A stretch of DNA of 64,000 nucleotides from Planktothrix sp. FACHB-1365 (GCF_014697575.1 NZ_JACJSC010000001.1:186001-250000), one strand, 5' to 3'; counted from the stretch's first letter, positions 9,530 to 19,468 are shown. Translations and numbers: made by a program. The notes: generated by a model from the sequence alone, not told the origin.

Positions 9530-10132
9530 AGGTTCGGGTGTTCTCCTATAATACCTTGATTTTAGTTATTGTATTGTAATGGGAAGTTTACGGGAGTTAC
9601 TGGTAAACGAATTGGTGAGGAAAGCTCAATGTAAAATATTGAACTAAGCATTTTGTCATTTTTAGAAATTTTATTATCAATTACTATCAATAAACTTGAA
9701 ATTCATGCTTTTTTAACAGCATATAAAATAATATAGAGACGCTAATATCTTATTGCCCAGTAAAGATTATTTACCTTATTTACCAAAGATTGTATGTATT
9801 ATTAAATGAAATCTTTATTTTCTTAACAATTTCATTTTTATTAGACAAATCAGGCAATAGAATTATTATTAAAAATTTTAAAGATCAACACTTAAATTTG
9901 GGTTTTATATGTACTGAAAGATTTGAATCTATCTGCAAAATTAGGGCTATTTATTTACATAAAGCTTTAATTCCTTTTACTGATTTGTCTCCAATGCTTA
10001 TGATGCAAGGGTTAAGAATTATTTTAATTTTAACAGTAGATGTTCATTTTAATCAAGTTGGTATGGGATTTATTCAAGTTTCTTAACAAGCGATCACATC
10101 CCTGGCTCCCCCAACAACTAATTACTTATTAA
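9530..10132. other. AT-rich gene-poor region with a doubtful 98-codon frame
   Basis: Very AT-rich upstream region of acnB. A frame at 9790-10086 (+) could encode 98 residues starting MYVLLNEIFIFLTISF, but it starts with a non-ATG codon, has no clear ribosome binding site and matches nothing I recognise. It may be a decayed gene or chance. Confidence 0.3.
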
Positions 10133-10238
10133 ACTAAGCTGTTCAGTATCGAGAATTGTGATGAGGAAATTGCCATATCCTTATAGTAGGGGGCGTCCCC
10201 GCTCCCTACTATACCGTTTAAATGCACAACAGCTTAGT
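10133..10238. repeat. MITE-like element with 11-bp terminal inverted repeats
   Basis: Terminal arms ACTAAGCTGTT (10133-10143) and AACAGCTTAGT (10228-10238) are perfect complements. Inside is a second hairpin with perfect 10-bp arms TATAGTAGGG/CCCTACTATA (10182-10191 and 10204-10213). The 106-bp unit has no gene. Its right arm supplies the TAA stop codon of the gene at 10234-10800, implying insertion at that gene's 3' end. Confidence 0.6.
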
Positions 10239-10800
10239 CATTCTCTACTAATCTTGGATCAGGAATACCGCAAACAGCTATTGCATAGTCAATATCATCT
10301 AGATAATAATCATCTATAGGAGCATCTGGATACAATAGACAATCTTCCACCCAAATATAATCTTCCCCAAAAAGTTTTTCTCGCTTTTTATGTAGAATAA
10401 AGTTTTTTAAAGCCTTCCAAGGAGTAATTTCTAGCCCAGGAATAGTGTTTGTATTTCTGGAGTTCCATACTTCTTCAAAAGGAATGTCTTTTTGCTTTTT
10501 TATATCTTCATGAATACGACAAAAAATTCTGGAAACTTTATCTTTAGCTATTTTAATTTGTTCGCTTTTTGGGTAATGTACACTACCACTAAAGAATGAT
10601 CTTATATAGCGATCTGGATAGTCAATCCAATCATACAAACATACCTTTCCATCATTAAATTCAACTATAACATCACTACCACCCTCAATATGAGACCTTT
10701 CATTAGTTCTCCAATCACGACCAACCGCGAAAATTTGTTTATATAATTGTTCTGGCAGTCCTAAATAATCTACAAATACTCGATTAGCTTTTTTTTCCAT
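10234..10800 (-). CDS. Protein of unknown function, downstream partner of the AAA ATPase
   Basis: A 188-residue acidic/aromatic soluble protein (MEKKANRVFVDYLGLPEQLY...). I recognise no domain. ATG 10800 is preferred because AAAAGGA precedes it by 8 nt; a start at 10851 would add 17 residues without a binding site. It lies just downstream of the ATPase gene on the same strand, so the two are probably co-transcribed. The conserved-looking tryptophans and the acidic DDYYLDDIDYA stretch near the end are the most distinctive features. The stop codon is inside a MITE-like repeat, so the native C-terminus may have been altered. Confidence 0.7.
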   Translation of the reverse strand: MEKKANRVFVDYLGLPEQLYKQIFAVGRDWRTNERSHIEGGSDVIVEFNDGKVCLYDWIDYPDRYIRSFFSGSVHYPKSEQIKIAKDKVSRIFCRIHEDIKKQKDIPFEEVWNSRNTNTIPGLEITPWKALKNFILHKKREKLFGEDYIWVEDCLLYPDAPIDDYYLDDIDYAIAVCGIPDPRLVEND

Positions 10801-10875
10801 AGAGAAAATCCTTTTTATAAGGTTAGTATTGTTAAAGCTTACCGTAATCATAATACTATATAAACCAAAACCTTG

Positions 10876-12390
10876 TCAAGTTAAACTGGCTTTAATTTCT
10901 TCTACAGGGGTATCATCAGGATCAGATTCAGATTCATCCTGTGGAGAAACTAAAACAATCACTTTCACCCGACTCGGTATATTAATATCAAGGTGATGAT
11001 CTAAAATTAATTGTCCTTTTTCATCCATTAGTTTTAATTCAGCCGCATCTAAATAGCGACTTTCTTCTTCTAAATCAACTTCGCTAAAATCTTCTGGCCA
11101 ATCTCCAAACGTTCCTGCTTCATCTAAATCAGCCGTTGTTATATTTGTACAACCTTCTTGATCACGAGTAAACCAATGTAACTTAATTTTATCAGGTGTA
11201 ATTCGATCTTCTGCAACTAAGGATTGAATTCGTTTTAAAATCAAGTCACTGTGAGTTTCTATCACAACTCTTACTCCTCTATTCGCTGATTCTACTAATA
11301 TATCAGCTAAGGAGGCTTGAGCGCGAGGATGTAAATGAATTTCGGGTTGTTCTAGGTAAACTAATTGTTCAGGTTCAGCAACTAATAACGCAACCAGAGC
11401 AGGTAAAGTTTGAGAAACACCAAAACCGACATCAGCAATGCTAACCATCTCTGTAGATTTAGTTTTAGAATTAAAATTACAAGGAAGTCGAGCGACTCTA
11501 ATTTCAACTTGAGTATCATTAATCTGTTTAGTGTCAACTTTACCTGTTAACCCTAAAATCTTTAAATATCTAGCTAAGTCTTTAAGTTTAGAAGATTTTG
11601 TTATTTGCCAATTATTAATCACACTAGCAACATAAGGCTCAAAAGTACCTAGAAATTGTTCCCCAATTGCTGTTACTGGATAAGTCCGTTCTGGATTTCC
11701 CCTTAAACCAGGTACATGAATAATACTGCGAATAGATTGTTCAAATATTCCGGTTTGACTAAAGCTATAAATTGTTGGTGAGAGAGATTTTTTGTCATAA
11801 TTTGCAATGATTTGAGTTTCTAAGAAACATCTAATTCGGGTGACATTAATAAAAATATTGTTAAATTGATTAGGCAATTTAATGAACGAATTTTTATATC
11901 TCTCTAAAAATCCTTTGGGTAAAACATTCTCAAGTTCTTCCTGGGTCATATCTTTTCGTAAAACTGTTTCTGGTTCGCCTTTTTCTTGATAAACCATTTG
12001 TTTTAGATCAATGCCTTTACGGGTTTTGCAAAATTCAAATCTGATGGATCTAGATTGATTGATTTCAGTTTCAACGAAAAAATTCTTATATTTTTTAGAA
12101 GATAGTTTAGAAAAAACTTGTTCTGTAGATGTAAATCTTACATTAGAACCATTTAATAATAAAGCCCCTGGATCGTAAGTTGCTTCCAAGGTTTGTTTGA
12201 GCAGAAGTAAGGGCTGCATAATACTAGATTTACCCGAACTATTGGCTCCTGATAGTATCGTTAAATTCTGAATTTCTATAGTACAGGGATTGGCAATAGA
12301 TTTATAGCCACCAACAGATATTTTAGTAATTCCTTCAAATTTTTCATTTTTTGATTTTGTAGAATTAGTTATCTTAACTGATTTAGCCAT
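10876..12390 (-). CDS. AAA15/OLD-like ATPase (DUF3696 type) with antitoxin-derived tail
   Basis: An SMC/OLD-like ATPase: Walker A in SGANSSGKSS (residues 47-56), Walker B in LVYLEQPEIHLHP, and the downstream ETHSDLILKRIQ histidine motif. This matches the single-protein AAA15 family with a DUF3696-like end (FSEVDLEEESRYLDAAE). Such ATPases often work with a nuclease partner in phage defence. Residues ~456-504 are foreign: they are nearly identical to residues 11-58 of the RelN-like antitoxin encoded just upstream, and the DNA is 94% identical by eye over 143 nt. The protein is therefore a recent fusion. Function in defence is inference. Confidence 0.8.
   Translation of the reverse strand: MAKSVKITNSTKSKNEKFEGITKISVGGYKSIANPCTIEIQNLTILSGANSSGKSSIMQPLLLLKQTLEATYDPGALLLNGSNVRFTSTEQVFSKLSSKKYKNFFVETEINQSRSIRFEFCKTRKGIDLKQMVYQEKGEPETVLRKDMTQEELENVLPKGFLERYKNSFIKLPNQFNNIFINVTRIRCFLETQIIANYDKKSLSPTIYSFSQTGIFEQSIRSIIHVPGLRGNPERTYPVTAIGEQFLGTFEPYVASVINNWQITKSSKLKDLARYLKILGLTGKVDTKQINDTQVEIRVARLPCNFNSKTKSTEMVSIADVGFGVSQTLPALVALLVAEPEQLVYLEQPEIHLHPRAQASLADILVESANRGVRVVIETHSDLILKRIQSLVAEDRITPDKIKLHWFTRDQEGCTNITTADLDEAGTFGDWPEDFSEVDLEEESRYLDAAELKLMDEKGQLILDHHLDINIPSRVKVIVLVSPQDESESDPDDTPVEEIKASLT
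10884..11026. repeat. Duplicated 143-nt segment (copy inside the ATPase gene)
   Basis: Direct copy of 12540-12682 with about 9 mismatches, counted by eye. It encodes the antitoxin-like tail of the ATPase. The downstream junction follows the KASL codons, where this copy soon meets TGA. Confidence 0.85.
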
Positions 12391-12459
12391 AATTTAATTT
12401 TAATTATAAAATTATTCAAATATTGTATCACAAATTTTAATTTTATAACCTGTAATAAC

Positions 12460-12711
12460 TTATTCTGCATCAATACGCTCCCACATTTTTTCTAAAGGGA
12501 TTGTTTGTCCTGTTTTCATTTCGTGTAACGCTCGTCTCAAACTGGCTTTAATTTCTTCCACAGGGGTATCATCAGGATCAGATTCTAATTCATCCTGGGG
12601 AGAAACTAAAACAATCACTTTCACCCGACTCGGTGTATTAATATCAAGTTGATGATCTAAAATTAATTGCCCGTTTTCATCAACAGTTCCCATAACTTCA
12701 AATGCTTGCAT
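12460..12711 (-). CDS. RelN-family type II antitoxin (no toxin beside it)
   Basis: An 83-residue protein with the pattern of cyanobacterial RelN antitoxins: VMGTVDENGQLILDHQLDI, RVKVIVLVSPQ, the DDTPVEEIKASLRRAL helix and a terminal IPLEKMWERID. These proteins bind and neutralise RelE/ParE-type toxins and repress their own operon. CAGGAGA precedes the ATG at a good distance. No RelE-like gene follows; instead the ATPase gene begins 69 bp downstream. It is thus an orphan antitoxin or regulates the downstream ATPase genes. Confidence 0.75.
   Translation of the reverse strand: MQAFEVMGTVDENGQLILDHQLDINTPSRVKVIVLVSPQDELESDPDDTPVEEIKASLRRALHEMKTGQTIPLEKMWERIDAE
12540..12682. repeat. Duplicated 143-nt segment (copy inside the antitoxin gene)
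   Basis: Likely parental copy of the segment at 10884-11026, since here it is embedded in a complete RelN-like gene. Confidence 0.85.
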
Positions 12712-12939
12712 GATTGAATCTCCTGAACGAGTTAACCCTATTTAATTGTAGCATATTTTATTGAATTAGGATAGGATATAAAGTGCGATCGCTGTCTAAA
12801 AATAAAACTTTAAATAGATATTAACTCTCTCCTTGACCCAAATACTTTAAAATGAATTAAATTTGTTGATTAACTCATAATCAACGGCTCTCTCTGCGTT
12901 AGAATCAAGTTTAAAATAACACCCAGAAGGAGGAGCATC

Positions 12940-13227
12940 GTGTTGAAACTGCTACGAATCCTAATTCAGATTATTCAACCCTTTTTAGTGCCCATTTGCT
13001 TTGTTTTGGCTTGGGGATTTGTGATTTTGATAGTTTGGAGTATCGGTGCTGCGATGCGGGATACCATGCAACGGGCCAAGCAAATGCACCAAATCCCCTG
13101 TGCAGATTGTATGTTCTTTACAGGGAACTATCACCTCAAATGTCCAGTCCAACCTAAAATCGCCTTATCTGAAGCCGCAATCAATTGTCCAGACTATAGC
13201 AGTCGAAATCAGACATTGACGCTATGA
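12940..13227 (+). CDS. Small membrane protein with C-terminal cysteine cluster
   Basis: A 95-residue protein starting with GTG behind AAGGAGG. Residues ~5-40 form a long hydrophobic segment (ILIQIIQPFLVPICFVLAWG and onward), probably one or two membrane helices. The soluble tail has IPCADCMFF, LKCPVQP and INCPDY, a spacing that could bind metal or an iron-sulfur cluster. It looks like a conserved cyanobacterial hypothetical; I know no function. Confidence 0.75.
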   Translation: MLKLLRILIQIIQPFLVPICFVLAWGFVILIVWSIGAAMRDTMQRAKQMHQIPCADCMFFTGNYHLKCPVQPKIALSEAAINCPDYSSRNQTLTL

Positions 13228-13388
13228 TTGGCAATAAAGATCAAAAAATTCCTAACCCAGCTAGAACAATGGTAATTTCAGACGGATCAGGATGGGTTAC
13301 GCTTTGGAATTTGTCACCTAGAATAGAAAAGTAAGTTTAAGGGTTGCTGAGATTCAACCTTTGGAGCGACTGACGGGTGTAATATATT

Positions 13389-14483
13389 ATGGGTCAAAAG
13401 CTCAGACAATCCAGGGAACTACAGCGAGGAGTGCTAATTGCTATAGTCGGTGTGATAGCAGTGGGACTTATTGCTTATTTTGCTCAAAGTTTTCCAGTCT
13501 TCACAGCATTCATACCGATTGTTTCGGTGTTAGTGGCTTTGTTTAGTTCTGTAATGGCGTTGATTTATTATCAAAATTTGCAACAATTCAAGCTGGAAAA
13601 AGTTGCTTTAGAGGCGTTATTACAAACCACGAAAGAAAAGTTTCAGGTTGAAAAAGCAGATCTCGAACAAAAACTTAAAATAACCTGGGACAAATATCGT
13701 TCTGTTGAAGCTAAAAATAAAGTTTTGCAGGAGATGAATCATCGAAAGGATGAGTTTTTGAGGCAAACTTCCCATGAGTTAAGAACGCCGATGAATGGGA
13801 TTATTGGCTCCTTACAACTGTTATTAGATGATTTATGTGATGATCGAGATGAAGAACGAGAGCTTTTAGAACAAGCGCATGATTCCTCTCTACATCTTTT
13901 AACATTAATCAATCAAGTTTTAGACTTAGCTCGAATAGAAGAAGGTCGAGTTTCCTTTGATATTAAAACTATTGATTTACACGCCAGTTTAACCGCCGCT
14001 ATTTATCTACAATTTTCTAATATTCGTCAGAAGGGATTACGTCTCTATAAACAAGACTATTCTCACCGGATTAAAGTTAAAGCAGACCCGACAAAACTTA
14101 AACAAGTTTTAATCAATATTATTGGGAATGCGATTAAGTTTACAGATCGAGGGAGTATTTCGATTAGCACAGAAGTTCGCTCTATTGTTCAGAGTGACAC
14201 TCAAGAGAGTGAAGAAATGGCAGTGATTACAGTTAAAGATACTGGAATTGGAATTTCCCCTCAAATTCAAGAAAAACTATTTCAACCTTTTGTTGTTGAA
14301 GATGAATCCCGACTCCATGCTTTAGGAAGTACGGGACTAGGATTAGTCATTTCCAGAAATTTAGTAGAAATGATGGGAGGTAAAATCCAATTAGTGAGTC
14401 CCGGAAAAAATCAAGGAACCATCGTTGAGATCTTTTTACCCTTAAGTGATGGAGAAACCAATAGTTCAGATTTTACCGATTAA
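13389..14483 (+). CDS. Membrane sensor histidine kinase
   Basis: Two hydrophobic segments at about residues 14-62, a coiled coil (~65-118), then a HisKA domain with the phospho-acceptor His129 in QTSHELRTPMNG, and a HATPase domain with N box (NIIGNAIKFTD), G1 (DTGIGIS), F region and G2 (GSTGLGLVISR). No receiver domain is attached and no response regulator gene is adjacent. Its stop codon directly abuts the stop codon of the convergent RTX gene with no spacer. The periplasmic loop is too short for a large sensor domain. Confidence 0.92.
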   Translation: MGQKLRQSRELQRGVLIAIVGVIAVGLIAYFAQSFPVFTAFIPIVSVLVALFSSVMALIYYQNLQQFKLEKVALEALLQTTKEKFQVEKADLEQKLKITWDKYRSVEAKNKVLQEMNHRKDEFLRQTSHELRTPMNGIIGSLQLLLDDLCDDRDEERELLEQAHDSSLHLLTLINQVLDLARIEEGRVSFDIKTIDLHASLTAAIYLQFSNIRQKGLRLYKQDYSHRIKVKADPTKLKQVLINIIGNAIKFTDRGSISISTEVRSIVQSDTQESEEMAVITVKDTGIGISPQIQEKLFQPFVVEDESRLHALGSTGLGLVISRNLVEMMGGKIQLVSPGKNQGTIVEIFLPLSDGETNSSDFTD

Positions 14484-15272
14484 CTAACCTAAAGAAGTTG
14501 GGAAAAATAGGAACGAAGAAGTTAATAATTGCTGGGGTTCAATATTTTCTAAAAATCCGATAATTTGACCCGTCGCTTGAACTTCAATTAAGGTTCCCCC
14601 ACCGAGGGTACGTTCAATACTAGGGAATATTCCTCTGACAGCTTCAGGGGTAATTGAAACTAAACTGAGTTGAGCAAAGGAAGGAACGCCACTGACGACA
14701 ATCACGTCTTCTCCGGGGGTAAAATCTGTAATCACATCCGCATTTTCGGGAATAAAATTCGAGGCTGAACTCGTACTATCTGACTCAATTAAACGAACAG
14801 CAAAGTGATCAATTCCAAATCCTCCTGTTAACTGATTTACCCCTTTATCGCCAGCCAAGGAATCATTTCCGGCTGAACCCAAAAGGGTATCATTTCCCTG
14901 TCCACCAAAAACCGAATCATCTCCATTTCCCCCATTAATATAATCTGCACCTAAATTTCCTTGAATAATATCATTACTATTTAAACCAATTAAAGAGTCA
15001 TTTCCTTTCCCTCCAAATAAACTATCATCCCCTGCACCTCCTGATAAGGTATCCGCACCTTCTAAGCCATAAAGTATAAAGTCAAAGGGGGCTAGAAATG
15101 GAGAAACTTCAATATAATCAGGGTTAGTTGTTCCAATATATTCCCCCTTTCTATTAGCATCTTTATTCGTAATTGTAATAATATTAACTCCTACTAAGGA
15201 GGTTGTACTACCTGTGGACATTGCAACAGGTTCAGGAGTAGATGGGGATGAAAAATTTGGTTGCAGGGTCAT
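14484..15272 (-). CDS. RTX calcium-binding repeat protein
   Basis: About residues 60-155 are RTX nonapeptide repeats (GGAGDDSLFGGKGNDSLIG and similar), flanked by a low-complexity N-terminus and a ~105-residue C-terminal domain ending near GQIIGFLENIEPQQLL. That C-terminal domain resembles the end of the RTX protease at 2329-3777 (ILGVVSNISPQQL). It has no catalytic domain. Likely exported by type I secretion and structural or adhesive. It converges with the histidine kinase gene. Confidence 0.85.
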   Translation of the reverse strand: MTLQPNFSSPSTPEPVAMSTGSTTSLVGVNIITITNKDANRKGEYIGTTNPDYIEVSPFLAPFDFILYGLEGADTLSGGAGDDSLFGGKGNDSLIGLNSNDIIQGNLGADYINGGNGDDSVFGGQGNDTLLGSAGNDSLAGDKGVNQLTGGFGIDHFAVRLIESDSTSSASNFIPENADVITDFTPGEDVIVVSGVPSFAQLSLVSITPEAVRGIFPSIERTLGGGTLIEVQATGQIIGFLENIEPQQLLTSSFLFFPTSLG

Positions 15273-15423
15273 AAATCCAATCTCCGTAAAAGATCAAGGC
15301 GAAAGAAATTGCTCTGTTTAAAAAGTACAAATTATCCTACTACAAAAAAAGTAAAAATAGCAATAACCTGCCTATTTCAAAACTGACTATTGAGATCGAG
15401 TATAGGATATGGGGTGTAGGAAA

Positions 15424-16526
<1,103 letters not shown>

Positions 16527-16738
16527 CTATTCCTGTTTTTTCTCTTGTTAAGTCAGATCAAGGCAAAATTAAACAGAAAACGCGGAGGGGTTTAAAAGCT
16601 GTAATATCCTTGATGGATTGATCCTATCCTAAATCCTGGGCGATCTCGACGAGAAAATGAAAATTTTTAGCTATTTACTTTTATAATTCTGCCCATAGCA
16701 GTTAAGATTTAAGGAATAGTCGGGACTCGCGTTTGCCA

Positions 16739-18154
16739 ATGAATCCAGAATCCACGCTCAATCAGCTTAAAACCTCCCTTTCAGATGGTCAACTGCCTTC
16801 TAGTTATGGTGTCTATTTCAAGAATACGCTAGTTGCACTCTGTCATGCACTTGAAGATCACATTTTGCAAAATAGTGATGCACCCCCAGAGCAACAACCT
16901 CTGGTGTTAGTGACATTTCAGGAGGGAAAATGGTATCTTCAAGAAGCTGATCGCTATTTTGATCTGGTTCAATCTTGTCGTCATGTTGTGATTAGCGCTG
17001 TTGCAGATAGTGGGTTTTTGACCCATCGTACCGGACAGTTAGAAAATGTTTCTTTAATTAATTTAGACCGTTCTGATAGTTTGGTCATGGAGTGGAATTT
17101 AATTATTTTAGCTCCAAGTTATACGACAATGGTATTATGCCATGAATTAATGCCCGATGAATATCCGGCTCATAGCAAACCCACAACTGATACAGAACGA
17201 AAATTTTATGGATTATGGACATTTGATCAAAAATTAGTTCGAGAATCTGCTAGAATTTTAATTGATCGTTTTCGACCCTATAATTCTGAATTAGCAGACC
17301 GTTTATTGCAACAATATCAAGAAATTATAGCGACACCTTATCATCAAGTTCCTGATTTAACCGGAGTTGTTTCTCGGATTGTCAGTTATTTACAATCTTC
17401 TCAACAAGAACTGATTACTGTTAACCGCCAAACCCGTGAATTATGGGAATTAGAAGGACAAGCAAAACGAGTCAGCCGCAATATTACTGCGAATAAATTA
17501 CAAGCGTTTTTAAGAATGGCGCAACGGGTTGATGAACGAGATCAAAATAACCCCTGTGCTTCCTTACAAGTCGCTGCCTTATCAGAAACCATTGGACAAA
17601 TTTTAGATCTGCCTACGGTGAAATTAAGGCGGTTACAATTAGCCGGATTATTATATCGAATTGGGTTGTCTTCAGCACCGGATGAAGTGTTTACTCAAAG
17701 CCCAGAAGAAATGGATGATGCGACTCGAAAGTTTTGGTCAGAACGGGCTTTAATTGGGGCAAGATTATTAGAGTCGATGCCAGAATTAGCAATTATTCGG
17801 GATGTGGTCGCTCATCAGTTAGAATGTTGGGATGGCAGTGGAAAACCCGATGGGCTAAAAGGCGAAGAAATTAATATTAAAGCTCGAATTTTAGGGCTAG
17901 TTGCTTATTTTCAAAGCTTAACTCAACCTAGAGGAAAACGCCACGCCCATAGCTTAACAGAGGCGATGGAAAAATGTCAGGAGTTAAGTGGAACTCGGTT
18001 TGACCCAGCATTAGTTGAAGCCTTAAAAAATGTTGTAAAATTAGCTGAAATTGGCTTAATACAATTGCCGACTCAACCCAGTCAATTACCCAATGTGTGG
18101 TTAGAAGAAGCATTAAGTTCTAAGCCTAAAACTGAAACACAATCTCAAGTTTAA
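16739..18154 (+). CDS. DICT sensory domain plus degenerate HD-GYP-like domain protein
   Basis: The N-terminal ~200 residues (with SYGVYFKNTLVALCHALEDH and DRFRPYNSELADRL) look like a DICT sensory domain, common in cyanobacterial signalling proteins. The C-terminal ~210 residues follow the HD-GYP fold, but the expected HD dyad is LLYRIGL and the GYP loop reads CWDGSGKPDGLKGEEI. The metal-binding His-Asp pair appears lost, so phosphodiesterase activity is doubtful. ATG 16739 is preferred to TTG 16733. A pentapeptide-repeat gene follows on the same strand 28 bp later. Confidence 0.8.
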   Translation: MNPESTLNQLKTSLSDGQLPSSYGVYFKNTLVALCHALEDHILQNSDAPPEQQPLVLVTFQEGKWYLQEADRYFDLVQSCRHVVISAVADSGFLTHRTGQLENVSLINLDRSDSLVMEWNLIILAPSYTTMVLCHELMPDEYPAHSKPTTDTERKFYGLWTFDQKLVRESARILIDRFRPYNSELADRLLQQYQEIIATPYHQVPDLTGVVSRIVSYLQSSQQELITVNRQTRELWELEGQAKRVSRNITANKLQAFLRMAQRVDERDQNNPCASLQVAALSETIGQILDLPTVKLRRLQLAGLLYRIGLSSAPDEVFTQSPEEMDDATRKFWSERALIGARLLESMPELAIIRDVVAHQLECWDGSGKPDGLKGEEINIKARILGLVAYFQSLTQPRGKRHAHSLTEAMEKCQELSGTRFDPALVEALKNVVKLAEIGLIQLPTQPSQLPNVWLEEALSSKPKTETQSQV

Positions 18155-18182
18155 GTTATTGGAATCATCACTCATTATCACT

Positions 18183-18791
18183 ATGACTCACTCCCCATCT
18201 TTGGATCTTAATGCCATTAGGCGAGGAACCATTCAAAACCTCAGTCATGTTAATTTATCCGGTGTGGATTTATCAGGAGCCAATTTAGCTCAGGTGGATT
18301 TATCCGGTGCTAATTTATCCGGTGCTAATTTATCCGGTGCTAATTTACAAGGCGCGCAAGTTCGAGCTAATTTAAGAGGCGCTGATTTATCCGGTGCTAA
18401 TTTACAAGGAACAGACTTCAGAAATGCCGATTTAAGAGGAGCAATTCTATTAAATGCAGAGGTACAAGAAGCCAGCTTTCTAGGGACATTTTTAACCGGA
18501 GCGACCTGTGGAAATTTAGATTTAAGTGGGGTTGATTTACGGGCGGCTGATTTACGGGGGGTAAATTTGTCTCAAGGAATTTTATATCAAGCTGATTTAA
18601 GAAATACCAATTTATCGGGGGCTGATTTATCAGGCGCTGATTTAGAAGAAGCCAATTTATCCGGTGCTATTCTTCGAGGAACTAATTTAGAACGAGCCAA
18701 TTTACTCTGCGCTATTCTTGAACAAACTGTATTTGTTGGTGTTATTTTAGAGGGTGCTTGTTTGGAGGGGACAACGTTAATAAAAGGTTGA
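18183..18791 (+). CDS. Pentapeptide-repeat protein
   Basis: About 202 residues, almost entirely A(D/N)LxG-type pentapeptides (LSGANLSGANLQGAQ and so on) that fold into a right-handed quadrilateral beta-helix. There is no signal peptide or other domain. The nucleotide repeats are near-identical around 18300-18350, a sign of recent internal expansion. ATG 18183 is the best start; a TTG at 18159 would extend it by eight residues. Co-transcription with the upstream DICT gene is likely. Confidence 0.88.
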   Translation: MTHSPSLDLNAIRRGTIQNLSHVNLSGVDLSGANLAQVDLSGANLSGANLSGANLQGAQVRANLRGADLSGANLQGTDFRNADLRGAILLNAEVQEASFLGTFLTGATCGNLDLSGVDLRAADLRGVNLSQGILYQADLRNTNLSGADLSGADLEEANLSGAILRGTNLERANLLCAILEQTVFVGVILEGACLEGTTLIKG

Positions 18792-18850
18792 CGGTTTCTA
18801 GTCTAAAATATGTTAAATTATGATTATAATTAAGCAATTGGCGAGGAGCT

Positions 18851-19081
18851 ATGCGGTCAATTGAACAACTGACAGAAGAGCTTTTATCTCTCCCTAGTGC
18901 ATCAAGAGCACTTTTAGCAGAAAAACTCGCAGAAAGTTTAGAATTCGATACCGATCCAAAGATTCAGGCTGCTTGGACATCTGAAGCCCATAAACGACGT
19001 AACGAGATCCGAAGTGGTGCTGTGCAAGCAATTCCAGGGGATGAAGCCTTAGCTCAAGTGAGGATGTTGCTTGACCCATGA
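18851..19081 (+). CDS. Addiction-module antitoxin (TIGR02574 type)
   Basis: A 76-residue protein with the typical pattern: EELLSLPSASRALLAEKLAE, then LEFDTDPKIQAAWTSEAHKR and a final helix GDEALAQVR. It overlaps the toxin gene by 4 nt (ATGA), the classic arrangement of a type II pair. A GAGGAG element precedes the start. Confidence 0.88.
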   Translation: MRSIEQLTEELLSLPSASRALLAEKLAESLEFDTDPKIQAAWTSEAHKRRNEIRSGAVQAIPGDEALAQVRMLLDP

Positions 19082-19368
19082 AGTATGTATTTCACCCTGA
19101 AGCACTGGCTGAATATGCTGATGCTGTCCAATACTATGCAGCACAGAGTTCTGAAGTAGCACAGGCATTTATTAACGTTATTGAGGATGCAGTTTATCGA
19201 ATTAAGGAATCTCCGACTCGCTGGGCTATATTTGACGAAAACGTTCGGCGATGTTTGACGCGCAAATTTCCCTATAGCATCCTCTATACGATTGAGCAAG
19301 ACTACATTTTGATTCTAGCAGTGACGCATTGCAGTCGAGAGCCTGGGTATTGGAAAAACCGCAAATAA
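19078..19368 (+). CDS. RelE/ParE-family toxin
   Basis: A 96-residue protein opening MKYVFHPEALAEYADAVQYY and ending with the ParE-like FPYSILYTIEQDYILILAV and HCSREPGYW. Translationally coupled with the antitoxin upstream. ParE toxins act on gyrase and RelE toxins on ribosome-bound mRNA; the family is clear, but the target cannot be told from sequence. Confidence 0.9.
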   Translation: MKYVFHPEALAEYADAVQYYAAQSSEVAQAFINVIEDAVYRIKESPTRWAIFDENVRRCLTRKFPYSILYTIEQDYILILAVTHCSREPGYWKNRK

Positions 19369-19468
19369 TAATTGTAGAAAACTCATATAGCAATCCCAAG
19401 TTGTCTAGGAGTGCTTGCTTTAAGGGTAGTAAAGTATCAGAATTAAAACAGAAATTGGGTTTAAAGTG

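Noticed and set aside
9790-10086. 98-codon frame on the plus strand
   Set aside because: Non-ATG start, no ribosome binding site, AT-driven composition and no family resemblance; mentioned only as part of the gap.
13361-13546. 61-codon frame overlapping the histidine kinase start
   Set aside because: It lies out of frame over the kinase N-terminus and shows no conserved features.
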